Origin: Gammaproteobacteria bacterium
GTDB lineage: Bacteria > Pseudomonadota > Gammaproteobacteria > Burkholderiales > Thiobacillaceae
NCBI GenBank assembly: GCA_018820745.1
Contig: JAHJNP010000124.1
Location: 1-7,053 of the forward strand
Direction of reading: 5' to 3'
DNA: 7,053 nucleotides
The notes under the pieces were generated by a model, which made no database searches, was not told where the DNA came from, and saw only the letters and a list, made by a program, of their open reading frames with translations. Positions 1-5,920 of this stretch are shown in pieces; positions within the stretch are counted from its first letter, which is position 1, and each line of letters starts with the position of its first letter. A program made the translations under genes and the position numbers.

Positions 1-525
1 CATTTCTTCGAGCGGGTGCACGGCGAAGCGGCGGCGCAGTGGGCGCTGCGCGTCAGTCCCGGCCGCAACGGTGAGCCGATGCTGGCTAGTGCGGTGGATG
101 CCCGGCTGCTGGACGCGCTGCGCGCGACGTTTGCCGCAGCCGGGGTGCGGCTCGACTCGATCCAGCCCAGCCTGATGGCGGTCTGCAACGCGCACCGGCG
201 GCGCCTGCAGGGCCGGCACGCCTGGCTGGCGCTGCTGGAACCGGGCAGCCTGTGCCTCGCACTGCTGCAGGACGGGCGCTGGGCGCGCATCCGCAGCATG
301 CGGATCGGCCCCGGCTGGCGCGTGGAACTGGCGCTGCTGCTGGCGCGCGAGGCCTACCTGGCCGACCCCGGGGCGGCGGCGCGCGACGTGTTCCTGTGGG
401 CGTCCGGGCAGGATGAGGTCAAGCTGCCGGAAACCGACCGCTGGCAGTTCCATCTGCTGGCGGCGCCGGATCGGCGCGGTGCGCCGGCGGATGGCCAGCG
501 CACCCTCGCGGCGATGGAAGGGTGA
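1..525 (+). CDS. PilM/GspL-cytoplasmic-like protein, C-terminal part (5' end outside the window)
   Basis: The reading frame is open from base 1 (His-Phe-Phe-Glu-Arg-Val) to the TGA at 523-525, so the gene starts upstream; the GTG at 16 lies inside it. About 174 residues are visible. No signal peptide or membrane segment is seen, which fits a cytoplasmic protein. The stretch with SAVDARLLDAL, then a segment ending SIQPSLMAVCNAH, then a beta-rich part (WLALLEPGSLCLALL) resembles the second half of the actin-fold proteins PilM and the cytoplasmic domain of GspL. These hold the inner-membrane platform to the motor ATPase. The call rests mainly on context: the next three genes are PilN-, PilO- and PilP-like, in the classic pilMNOP order. 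Divergence from textbook PilM is large and the N-terminal nucleotide-binding motifs cannot be checked. It ends 5 bp before the ATG of the next gene. Confidence 0.6.
   Translation, partial: HFFERVHGEAAAQWALRVSPGRNGEPMLASAVDARLLDALRATFAAAGVRLDSIQPSLMAVCNAHRRRLQGRHAWLALLEPGSLCLALLQDGRWARIRSMRIGPGWRVELALLLAREAYLADPGAAARDVFLWASGQDEVKLPETDRWQFHLLAAPDRRGAPADGQRTLAAMEG
516..522 (+). promoter_or_regulatory. Ribosome binding site that decides the PilN-like start
   Basis: GGAAGGG sits 8 nt upstream of the ATG at 531. The alternative GTG at 522 overlaps this motif, so it would lack a Shine-Dalgarno site at a workable distance. This favours 531 as the start. Confidence 0.6.
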
Positions 526-530
526 CGACG

Positions 531-1073
531 ATGCGTGCCCTCCGGCTCGATTACCAGCGCAGCACCCGACCGGTCCCCTGGCTCGGACTCGGGGTGCTGG
601 TCTCGGCCGTGGCGGCGCTTGCCCTGCTGGCGAGCCATTATTACGAACTGGGCCAGCGCATCGACCAGTGGGAGGACAGGGTGGCGCACGACGCGCGCCA
701 GGCGGGCCACCGCGCACGCGCGCTGCAGCCCGTCAGCGCGCAGGCTGCACGCGAGCAGGCGCTGGAGGTGCAGCATGCCAACCAGGTGCTGCGCCAGCTT
801 TCGCTGCCCTGGGACACGCTGTTCCGGGCGGTGGAGTCGGCGGGCGGCGAAACCGTCGCCCTGCTGTCGATGGAACCCGACATCCAGAAGGGCACGGTCA
901 GGATCAGCGGGGAGGCGAAGAACTTCGCCGCCATGCTGGAATACATCCGGCAACTCGGGGCGCGCGAGGTGTTCGGCAGCGTGCACCTGCAGAACCACCA
1001 GATCCGGCAGGACGATCCGCAGAAGCCGGTGCGCTTTTCCCTGCTCGCCGTCTGGAAGGTGGAGGCGCCATGA
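531..1073 (+). CDS. PilN-like / GspL C-terminal-like inner-membrane assembly protein
   Basis: This 180-residue protein has a short basic cytoplasmic N-terminus, one hydrophobic segment at about residues 16-36 (VPWLGLGVLVSAVAALALLA), an Arg/Gln/Ala-rich helical, probably coiled-coil stretch (about 37-90), and a C-terminal alpha/beta region. The C-terminal part includes VALLSMEPD, an ISGEAKNFAAMLEYIRQL helix and RFSLLAVWKV. That layout and these motifs match PilN and the periplasmic ferredoxin-like half of GspL, which pair with PilO/GspM in the periplasm and bind PilM inside. I chose the ATG at 531 over the GTG at 522 because of the strong ribosome binding site. Its stop overlaps the next start as ATGA, so the two are probably translated together. 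Having PilM- and PilN-like parts as separate genes is pilus-like, not classical GspL-like. Confidence 0.75.
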   Translation: MRALRLDYQRSTRPVPWLGLGVLVSAVAALALLASHYYELGQRIDQWEDRVAHDARQAGHRARALQPVSAQAAREQALEVQHANQVLRQLSLPWDTLFRAVESAGGETVALLSMEPDIQKGTVRISGEAKNFAAMLEYIRQLGAREVFGSVHLQNHQIRQDDPQKPVRFSLLAVWKVEAP

Positions 1074-1624
1074 CGGCCCGGCTGACGCGCGCGTTCGGGC
1101 GCCGTCTGCGCCGGCTCGGCCTGCCGGGGATGCTTGGGATCGGGGGATGGGTGATGGCGGCGAGTTTCCAGCTTTCCGCAGTGCTGCCCGCGCAGCAGCG
1201 CCTGGACGAAGTGCGCCACAGTGCGGCCTCGCTGCAGCAGCGGATTGCGCAGGCCGGGCGGCGGCTGAATTCGAACGAGCGCCCGCCGGCGGAACAGCTT
1301 GTCGCGTTTTATCGGGTGTTTCCCGACGAAGCGAGTTCGCCCGACTGGATCGGCAGGATTGCGACCATCGCCCAGGACTGCGGGCTCAGCCTCGATCAGG
1401 GCGAGTACAAGCCGACCCGCGACACGGTCGGCCAGCTGACCCGCTTGCAGATGACGCTGCCGGTCAGGGGCGAATACCGGCAGATCCGCCGCTTCCTGAC
1501 CGCCACCGGCGCGGCGCTGCCGATCGTTTCACTGGAACAGGTGCAGTTCGAGCGGCAGAAGGTCGGCGATCCGCTGATCGACGCCAGAATCAGGCTGGTG
1601 CTTTATCTGGGGCAGGCGACATGA
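1070..1624 (+). CDS. PilO/GspM-like inner-membrane assembly protein
   Basis: A 184-residue bitopic protein. It has an Arg-rich N-terminus (about 1-17), one hydrophobic segment at about 18-38, an amphipathic helix (about 41-70) and a C-terminal domain. The C-terminal domain contains IATIAQDCGLSLDQGEYK, LQMTLPVRGEYRQIRRFL and a final beta strand (IRLVLYL). The 'polar strand - VRGxYxQIRxFL helix' pattern is typical of PilO/GspM ferredoxin-like domains, which dimerise with PilN/GspL and transmit motor movement to the pseudopilus. The start at 1070 gives ATGA overlap with the gene before and has GGAGG 4 nt upstream. The frame stays open farther upstream (to 413), but this would run through the PilN-like gene and is an artefact of high GC. 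It also ends in an ATGA overlap with the next gene. Confidence 0.78.
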   Translation: MTARLTRAFGRRLRRLGLPGMLGIGGWVMAASFQLSAVLPAQQRLDEVRHSAASLQQRIAQAGRRLNSNERPPAEQLVAFYRVFPDEASSPDWIGRIATIAQDCGLSLDQGEYKPTRDTVGQLTRLQMTLPVRGEYRQIRRFLTATGAALPIVSLEQVQFERQKVGDPLIDARIRLVLYLGQAT

Positions 1625-2154
1625 AGACGCGGCCCTGGCTTCAGCGGGCCCTGGTCGGGGCGATGGCCGCGGCGATGGTCCTGTCGGTCGCATCCGACGA
1701 GGGGCAGCAGACCGGGCCGCCGCCGGCGCAGTCCGGCGAGCCGCCGCAAAGGCTGGCGATGCGGCAGCCCGAACCCACATCGCCGGCGCTCCGGTTGCGC
1801 GTCGAACTGGAACGCCTAAGCCGGTCAGATGCGGAAGCCGCGGCGGCGACCGGCAACCTGTTCGGCGCCATTTCCTGGTACGTGCCGCCACCTCCCCCCC
1901 CGCCGGCACCGCCGAGGTACGTACCGCCACCGCCGCCCACGGCGCCGCCGATGCCGTTCAGCTTTTTCGGCCGTTACGAGGAGGGCGAAACGCAGATCAT
2001 CCTGCTGGTCAGGGGCGATCGGATCTACACCGTATCCGCAGGCGATGTGATCGATAACACCTATCGCGTGGAAGGCCTGGCAGGCGGGAGCCTGGAGCTG
2101 ACCTATCTGCCGCTCAACATCAAACAGACGATCAGCACCGGGGAGCGGTCATGA
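1621..2154 (+). CDS. Proline-rich PilP/GspC-like periplasmic connector protein
   Basis: A 177-residue protein with a signal anchor or signal peptide at about residues 8-24 (QRALVGAMAAAMVLSV). A low-complexity Pro/Gln/Arg region follows, then a short helix (about 57-80), then a proline tract at 87-112 in which a Tyr-Val-polyPro unit occurs twice (Y87-V88-P89 to P95 and Y100-V101-P102 to P106). The C-terminal domain (about 113-177) is beta-rich: FSFFGRY, IILLVRGDRIYTVSAGD, YRVEGL, LELTYLPL. Such a small beta domain with the 'G(D)xVYxVxxGD' pattern resembles the PilP / GspC homology-region domain, which links the inner-membrane platform to the first periplasmic domain of the secretin. Position directly before the secretin and after PilO supports that role. 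From memory, relatives are sometimes labelled as a secretion system X 'translation initiation factor', probably because of proline-rich similarity; nothing here supports a role in translation. ATGA overlaps join it to both neighbours. Confidence 0.68.
   Translation: MKTRPWLQRALVGAMAAAMVLSVASDEGQQTGPPPAQSGEPPQRLAMRQPEPTSPALRLRVELERLSRSDAEAAAATGNLFGAISWYVPPPPPPPAPPRYVPPPPPTAPPMPFSFFGRYEEGETQIILLVRGDRIYTVSAGDVIDNTYRVEGLAGGSLELTYLPLNIKQTISTGERS
1879..1959 (+). repeat. Proline-codon repeat with a run of eight C
   Basis: Two copies of a unit encoding Tyr-Val followed by a row of prolines (tac-gtg-ccg-cca... and tac-gta-ccg-cca...) are 39 bp apart in the same frame. The first copy includes an uninterrupted C8 at 1894-1901. 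It encodes a stiff linker between the membrane-proximal part and the beta domain of the connector protein. Confidence 0.75.
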
Positions 2155-4478
2155 AGCCCGTGCGAGTCCGCTTTCAACGGCCCGGATGGGGCAGGGCGCG
2201 CCCGGCGTGGCTCGTGCTGGTCGCGGCCCTGCTGGCAGGGTGCGCCGGCCAGCAGTTGCATCGCGACGGCCTGGCGCTGATGGCGGAGGGGCAGGTCGAG
2301 GCGGGCCTGGCGAAGCTGACGCAGGCGAGCCAGGCCGCGCCCGATAACCTGACCTATCGTGCCGACCTGCTGCGCAGCCGCGAGCAGACCGTGAACCGGA
2401 TGCTTGCTGCCGCCGCCAGCGAGCAGGCAGCCGGCCGCGCGAGCGCGGCGCAGGCAATCTACGCGCGCGTCCTCGCGATCGATCCCGACAACAGCCGGGC
2501 CAGGCTCGGCCTCGAGGCGCTGGAAATGGACCGGCGCCACGACGCCGCGCTGGCCGAAGCGGAAAGCCGGCTGAAAGACGGCGACACCGGTGCTGCCCGG
2601 GCAGCGATCAAGCCGGTGCTGCTGGAAAACCCGAAAAACGGCAAGGCCCTGCTGCTGCAGCGGCGGATCGGGGAACGCGAGGCGAAGCAGCGGCTGGCCG
2701 AGCCCGCGCTCGGGGAGCGGTTCACCCGGCCGGTCACGCTGCAGTTTCGCGACGCCAACCTGAAAATGGTGTTCGAGGCGCTGTCGCGCACCAGCGGCAT
2801 CAACGTGCTGCTGGACAGGGATGTCAGGCCCGATCTGAAGACTTCGATTTTCGTCACGGGGGTGTCGGTGGAAGACACCATCGACCTGATCCTGCTGCAA
2901 AACCAGCTGGAGAAAAAGGTCATCGGCGACAACACGGTGTTCATCTACCCGGGCACCCCGGCCAAGCTCAAGGACTACCAGGACCTCAAGATCAGGAGCT
3001 TCCACCTGACCAACGCCGACCCCAAGCAGATGCTGACCATGATCAAGACGCTGCTGAAGACCCGGGATATTTTCATCCACGAGAAGACCAATTCCATCGT
3101 CATGCGCGACACCCCGGAGGCGATCCGGCTGGCGGAAAAAATGGTCGCCGACCAGGACATCGCCGAGCCGGAGGTGATGCTGGAAGTCGAGGTGCTGGAA
3201 ATCACCCGCACGCGGGCCAGCCAGCTCGGGATCAAGTATCCGGAATCCTTCACGGTCGCCACCCCGGACAGCGTCGAAACGCTGAGCCAGCTGCGGGGTC
3301 TGTCATCCGGCGGGCTGCTGGTCAGCTCGCTGAGCGCCACCCTTAACCTCAAGCTGGAGGACAGCGATACCAATGTCCTCGCCAGCCCGCGCATCCGGGT
3401 GCGCAACCGCGAAAAGGCCAAAGTCATGATCGGCAGCCGGGTGCCGGTGATCACCAATGCGGTGACGCCGGTCTCGACCGGAACCCCGGTCATCACCGGC
3501 AGCGTGCAGTACCTTGACGTGGGGCTGAAGCTGGAGGTGGAACCCGACATCCACCTCGACCGCGAGGTGGTGATCAAGGTGAGCCTGGATGTCAGTTCCA
3601 TCATCCGGGAAGTACCCAACGTGCAATCCGGCACGCTGGCCTATGAGGTGGGGACGCGCAACGCGTCCACCGTGCTGCGCCTGAAGGACGGGGAGACGCA
3701 GATCCTGGCCGGCCTGATCAGCGACGAGGACCGCAAAGTCGCCAGCAAGATCCCCGGCCTCGGCCAGATTCCGGTGATCGGGCGCCTGTTCTCCAGCCAC
3801 AAGGACGACAACTCGAAGACCGAGATCGTGCTGTCCATCACCCCGCGCATCGTGGGCAGCGCTCGGCTCCAGGAAGCCCGCGAAGTCGAGTACTGGTCCG
3901 GCACCGAGTCCGGTCTGCGCGATTCGCTGTTCAACATGAAACCGCTGGGAAGCGTGGCCGTCAGCACTACCGCTGCGGCGACGCCTGTCGCGCGCCCGCG
4001 CACCCCGGTACCGGCGCGCAGGGATGTTGCGCCGGCCCCGCAGGGCTTGCCCGCAAGCGGGGTGGTCGCGCTGACCTGGCAAGGCCCGCGCCAAGCCAAG
4101 CCAGGCGAGACGATCAGGCTGACCCTGAACGCGCAGTCGGCGCAGGCAATGAACGGCACGGAACTGCTGGTGAGTTACGACCCTGACGTGTTCAAGGCGA
4201 TCGACGTCGTGGAAGGCGGGTTCTTCAGGCAGAACGACACGTCCTCCACGTTCTCGAAAACCATCGATCAGACCAGCGGACAGATCCTGGTGGAGGCGTC
4301 CGACACGGCACCCGAGGGCGTGAGCGGGACAGCGAGCATTGTCACCCTGGTATTCGAGGCGGCGGCGGCCCGTCCGCAATCGCAGATCCTCGTCGGCCGC
4401 ATGACCGCGGTCGACCCCGCCGGCGAAGAGCTGGCCGTCGCCCTGCCGCAACCGCACCTCATCACGGTGGCGCCATGA
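2151..4478 (+). CDS. Type II secretion-type secretin (GspD/PilQ family), lipoprotein with TPR-like N-terminus and C-terminal cohesin domain
   Basis: This 775-residue protein forms the outer-membrane channel. In order it has: a lipoprotein signal peptide with lipobox L28-A29-G30-C31; about 150 residues of helical TPR-like repeats (34-190, e.g. GLALMAEGQVEAGLAKL, AIYARVLAIDPDNSRARLGL); an STN/N0-type domain (about 191-265); one NolW/N1-type domain (about 272-335); and the secretin core (about 340-568). The core carries SPRIRVRN from 412, VPVI at 431-434, the IPVIGRLF end motif near 540-547 and TEIVLSITPRIV. A Pro/Ala-rich linker (about 569-636) leads to a cohesin domain (about 637-770: AKPGETIRLTL, LLVSYDPDVFKAIDVVEGGFF, TASIVTLVFEA). 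A lipidated N-terminus suggests it needs no separate pilotin, as proposed for some lipoprotein secretins. GGGGAG lies 5 nt before the ATG. Both ends make ATGA overlaps. The secretin call is firm; the function of the cohesin part is unknown. Confidence 0.93.
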   Translation: MKPVRVRFQRPGWGRARPAWLVLVAALLAGCAGQQLHRDGLALMAEGQVEAGLAKLTQASQAAPDNLTYRADLLRSREQTVNRMLAAAASEQAAGRASAAQAIYARVLAIDPDNSRARLGLEALEMDRRHDAALAEAESRLKDGDTGAARAAIKPVLLENPKNGKALLLQRRIGEREAKQRLAEPALGERFTRPVTLQFRDANLKMVFEALSRTSGINVLLDRDVRPDLKTSIFVTGVSVEDTIDLILLQNQLEKKVIGDNTVFIYPGTPAKLKDYQDLKIRSFHLTNADPKQMLTMIKTLLKTRDIFIHEKTNSIVMRDTPEAIRLAEKMVADQDIAEPEVMLEVEVLEITRTRASQLGIKYPESFTVATPDSVETLSQLRGLSSGGLLVSSLSATLNLKLEDSDTNVLASPRIRVRNREKAKVMIGSRVPVITNAVTPVSTGTPVITGSVQYLDVGLKLEVEPDIHLDREVVIKVSLDVSSIIREVPNVQSGTLAYEVGTRNASTVLRLKDGETQILAGLISDEDRKVASKIPGLGQIPVIGRLFSSHKDDNSKTEIVLSITPRIVGSARLQEAREVEYWSGTESGLRDSLFNMKPLGSVAVSTTAAATPVARPRTPVPARRDVAPAPQGLPASGVVALTWQGPRQAKPGETIRLTLNAQSAQAMNGTELLVSYDPDVFKAIDVVEGGFFRQNDTSSTFSKTIDQTSGQILVEASDTAPEGVSGTASIVTLVFEAAAARPQSQILVGRMTAVDPAGEELAVALPQPHLITVAP

Positions 4479-4963
4479 GCACGCGCAGCCATCCCCCGAT
4501 GGGATTCACCCTGATCGAACTGATGGTGACGGTCGCGATTGTCGCCCTGTTGTCGACACTGGCGTTTCCGCTGGCGGAAGTGGTGGTGAAACGCAGCAAG
4601 GAGCAGGAGCTGCGGCTGGCATTGCGCGAGATACGCTCCGCGCTGGACGCCTACATGCAGGCGGTGGAAGAGGGGCGGATCGCCCATTCGCTGATGAACT
4701 CTGCCTATCCGGAATCCCTCAATGTTCTGGTCGAGGGGGTACCTGACGCAAGCAGTCCGGACCGCAATACCAGGCTATATTTCCTGCGCCGCATTCCGCG
4801 CGACCCGCTGTTTTCCGACCCGGCGCGACCGGATGAGGAAACCTGGGGCCAGCGCAGCTACGCCAGCAGCCATGACGTGCCGCAGGCGGGCGAGGACGTG
4901 TATGACGTGTATTCGCTGGCGCCCGGCATCGGCTTGAACGGGATCCCCTACCGCTACTGGTGA
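4475..4963 (+). CDS. GspG-like pseudopilin 1
   Basis: A 162-residue prepilin. A 10-residue basic leader ends in Gly10, followed by F11-T-L-I-E15, so the mature protein would start at Phe11 with the conserved Glu at position +5 and Pro at +22 (residue 32). The hydrophobic N-terminal helix covers about 11-33. KEQEL at 42-46 (mature 32-36) and a DP-containing loop (IPRDPLF) lead to the C-terminal VYDVYSLAPG...NGIPYRYW, which resembles the C-terminal loop region of GspG major pseudopilins. Prepilin peptidase should cleave and N-methylate it and it should assemble at the inner membrane; that peptidase is not in the window. ATG at 4475 overlaps the secretin stop (ATGA). A second in-frame ATG at 4499 would leave only Met-Gly before the cleavage point, so 4475 is preferred. 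Confidence 0.88.
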   Translation: MSTRSHPPMGFTLIELMVTVAIVALLSTLAFPLAEVVVKRSKEQELRLALREIRSALDAYMQAVEEGRIAHSLMNSAYPESLNVLVEGVPDASSPDRNTRLYFLRRIPRDPLFSDPARPDEETWGQRSYASSHDVPQAGEDVYDVYSLAPGIGLNGIPYRYW

Positions 4964-4969
4964 GCTGAC

Positions 4970-5353
4970 ATGAGCAAGCGACGGCAAGCATCCGGTTTCA
5001 CCCTGATCGAGCTGCTGGTGGTGATGGCGGTGATCGCGACCCTGCTGACCCTGGCGGTGCCGCGCTATTTCGCCAGTCTGGAGAAGTCCAGGGAGGCGGT
5101 GCTGCAGGCCAACCTGACCCTGCTGCGGCAAACTCTGGACAAATATTACGGCGACAAGGGCAAATATCCCGACGCGCTCGCCGAGCTGGTCGACAGCAAG
5201 TATCTGCGCAGCGTTCCGGCCGACCCCATCACGGAAAGCAATCTGACCTGGATCATTGTTCCCCCGCCGCAGCCGGAAATGGGCGGCGTGTACGACGTCA
5301 AAAGCGGCGCCGAGGGCACGGCCCGCGACGGCTCGGCGTATCTGGACTGGTAG
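4970..5353 (+). CDS. GspG-like pseudopilin 2
   Basis: A 127-residue prepilin with a short basic leader (KRRQAS) ending in Gly9, then F10-T-L-I-E14: Glu is at mature +5 and Pro at +22 (residue 31). The membrane helix covers about 10-32. KYYGDKGKYPDAL, then PADPITESNLTWIIVPPP and GVYDVKSGAEG...DGSAYLDW follow the pattern of GspG/PulG pseudopilins (YPxxLxxLV, DP..., YDVxS, final aromatic). It is the shortest and most canonical of the three and may be the major pseudopilin; that ranking is inference. GGTGAG is 5 nt before the ATG, and the gap to the previous stop is 6 bp. Confidence 0.9.
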   Translation: MSKRRQASGFTLIELLVVMAVIATLLTLAVPRYFASLEKSREAVLQANLTLLRQTLDKYYGDKGKYPDALAELVDSKYLRSVPADPITESNLTWIIVPPPQPEMGGVYDVKSGAEGTARDGSAYLDW

Positions 5354-5361
5354 GCGACAGC

Positions 5362-5847
5362 ATGACTGGCCGGCACGAAATCCGCACCGTTCCCACCCGC
5401 ATGCGGGGATTCGGCTACATCGGCCTGCTGATACTGGTCGCCATGATGGGCGTGGCCCTCGCCGGCGCAGGGGAGGTCTGGCACACCGCGCAGCAGCGGG
5501 AAAAGGAGCAGGAGCTGCTGTTTGCCGGCGCCCAGTTCCGTCGTGCCATCGCTCAGTATTACGCGAACACGCCGGGCAAGGCCAGACGCTATCCGCTGCA
5601 ACTGGAGGAATTGCTGAAGGATCCTCGTCATCCGGGTGTCAGGCGCTATCTCAGGAAAATCTACCTTGACCCGATGACGGGCAAGGCGGAGTGGGGCCTG
5701 GTTACCGGACCCGGCGGCGAGATATACGGGGTGTACAGCCGGTCGCAGGATGCGCCCCTGAAACAGGCCGGCTTCCGGCTCGCGGACAAGGATTTCGAGG
5801 GCAGGACGAAGTACTCGGAGTGGGTGTTCATACCGGCATTGCGCTAG
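5362..5847 (+). CDS. Divergent GspG-like pseudopilin 3 lacking Glu+5 and Pro+22
   Basis: A 161-residue prepilin-like protein. A 16-residue basic leader ends in Gly16, then F17-G-Y-I-G21: position +5 is Gly, not Glu, and position +22 is Glu38 instead of Pro. The hydrophobic helix covers about 17-37. KEQEL at 48-52 falls at mature 32-36, exactly as in pseudopilin 1. The body has YPLQLEELLKDPRHPGVRRY, then LDPMTGKAEWGLV and GEIYGVYSRSQDAP, and ends KYSEWVFIPALR, all typical of the GspG-like family. Loss of Glu+5 is known for the tip pseudopilin GspK, so a minor or tip role is possible, but the body is not GspK-like. The reading frame is intact, so it does not look like a decayed copy. GGTAGG is 7 nt before the ATG and the gap to the previous stop is 8 bp. 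Its stop ends the cluster. Confidence 0.82.
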   Translation: MTGRHEIRTVPTRMRGFGYIGLLILVAMMGVALAGAGEVWHTAQQREKEQELLFAGAQFRRAIAQYYANTPGKARRYPLQLEELLKDPRHPGVRRYLRKIYLDPMTGKAEWGLVTGPGGEIYGVYSRSQDAPLKQAGFRLADKDFEGRTKYSEWVFIPALR

Positions 5848-5861
5848 CCGCAGGCAGGCAC

Positions 5862-5890
5862 TGGACGCGGCGCCGGGCCGGATCTACAGT
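5862..5890 (+). promoter_or_regulatory. Weak candidate sigma70-like promoter for the response regulator gene
   Basis: TGGACG (5862-5867) and TACAGT (5885-5890) are separated by 17 bp, each matching 4 of 6 consensus bases. It lies in the 73-bp gap, about 31 bp before the ATG at 5921. The match is modest in GC-rich DNA, and read-through from the secretion operon is equally possible. Confidence 0.3.
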
Positions 5891-5920
5891 TCAACTTGCA
5901 GGCGGCATGCGGGAGAAATC

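Noticed and set aside
522..530. GTG at 522 as start of the PilN-like gene
   Set aside because: It lies on top of the GGAAGGG ribosome site that is well placed for ATG 531.
354..998. Open frame on the - strand opposite the PilM-like and PilN-like genes
   Set aside because: Antisense to two supported genes, with no own ribosome site or motif that I can recognise.
413..1069. Upstream extension of the PilO-like frame
   Set aside because: It would overlap the PilN-like gene completely and encodes Arg/Gly/Ala-rich nonsense; the ATGA start at 1070 gives a normal PilO-sized protein.
535..1620. Upstream extension of the connector frame
   Set aside because: It covers two other genes out of frame and is Arg/Ser/Cys-rich; the start at 1621 is followed directly by a signal-like segment.
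2103..3080. Long open frame on the - strand (325 residues) opposite the secretin
   Set aside because: It lies antisense to a clearly coding secretin in GC-rich DNA, has His/Gln/Arg-rich low-complexity composition and no recognisable domain.
3303..4457. Long open frame on the - strand (384 residues) opposite the secretin C-terminus
   Set aside because: Shadow of secretin and cohesin codons; composition dominated by Arg, His, Gly and Asp, no domain pattern.
5362..5847. Third pseudopilin as a pseudogene
   Set aside because: The frame is intact, the leader with Gly-Phe junction, helix and GspG-like C-terminal motifs are kept, and a ribosome site is present.
5848..5920. Terminator after the last pseudopilin gene
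   Set aside because: Only a short GC palindrome (CGGCGCCG) is present with no T-tract, so there is no support for an intrinsic terminator.
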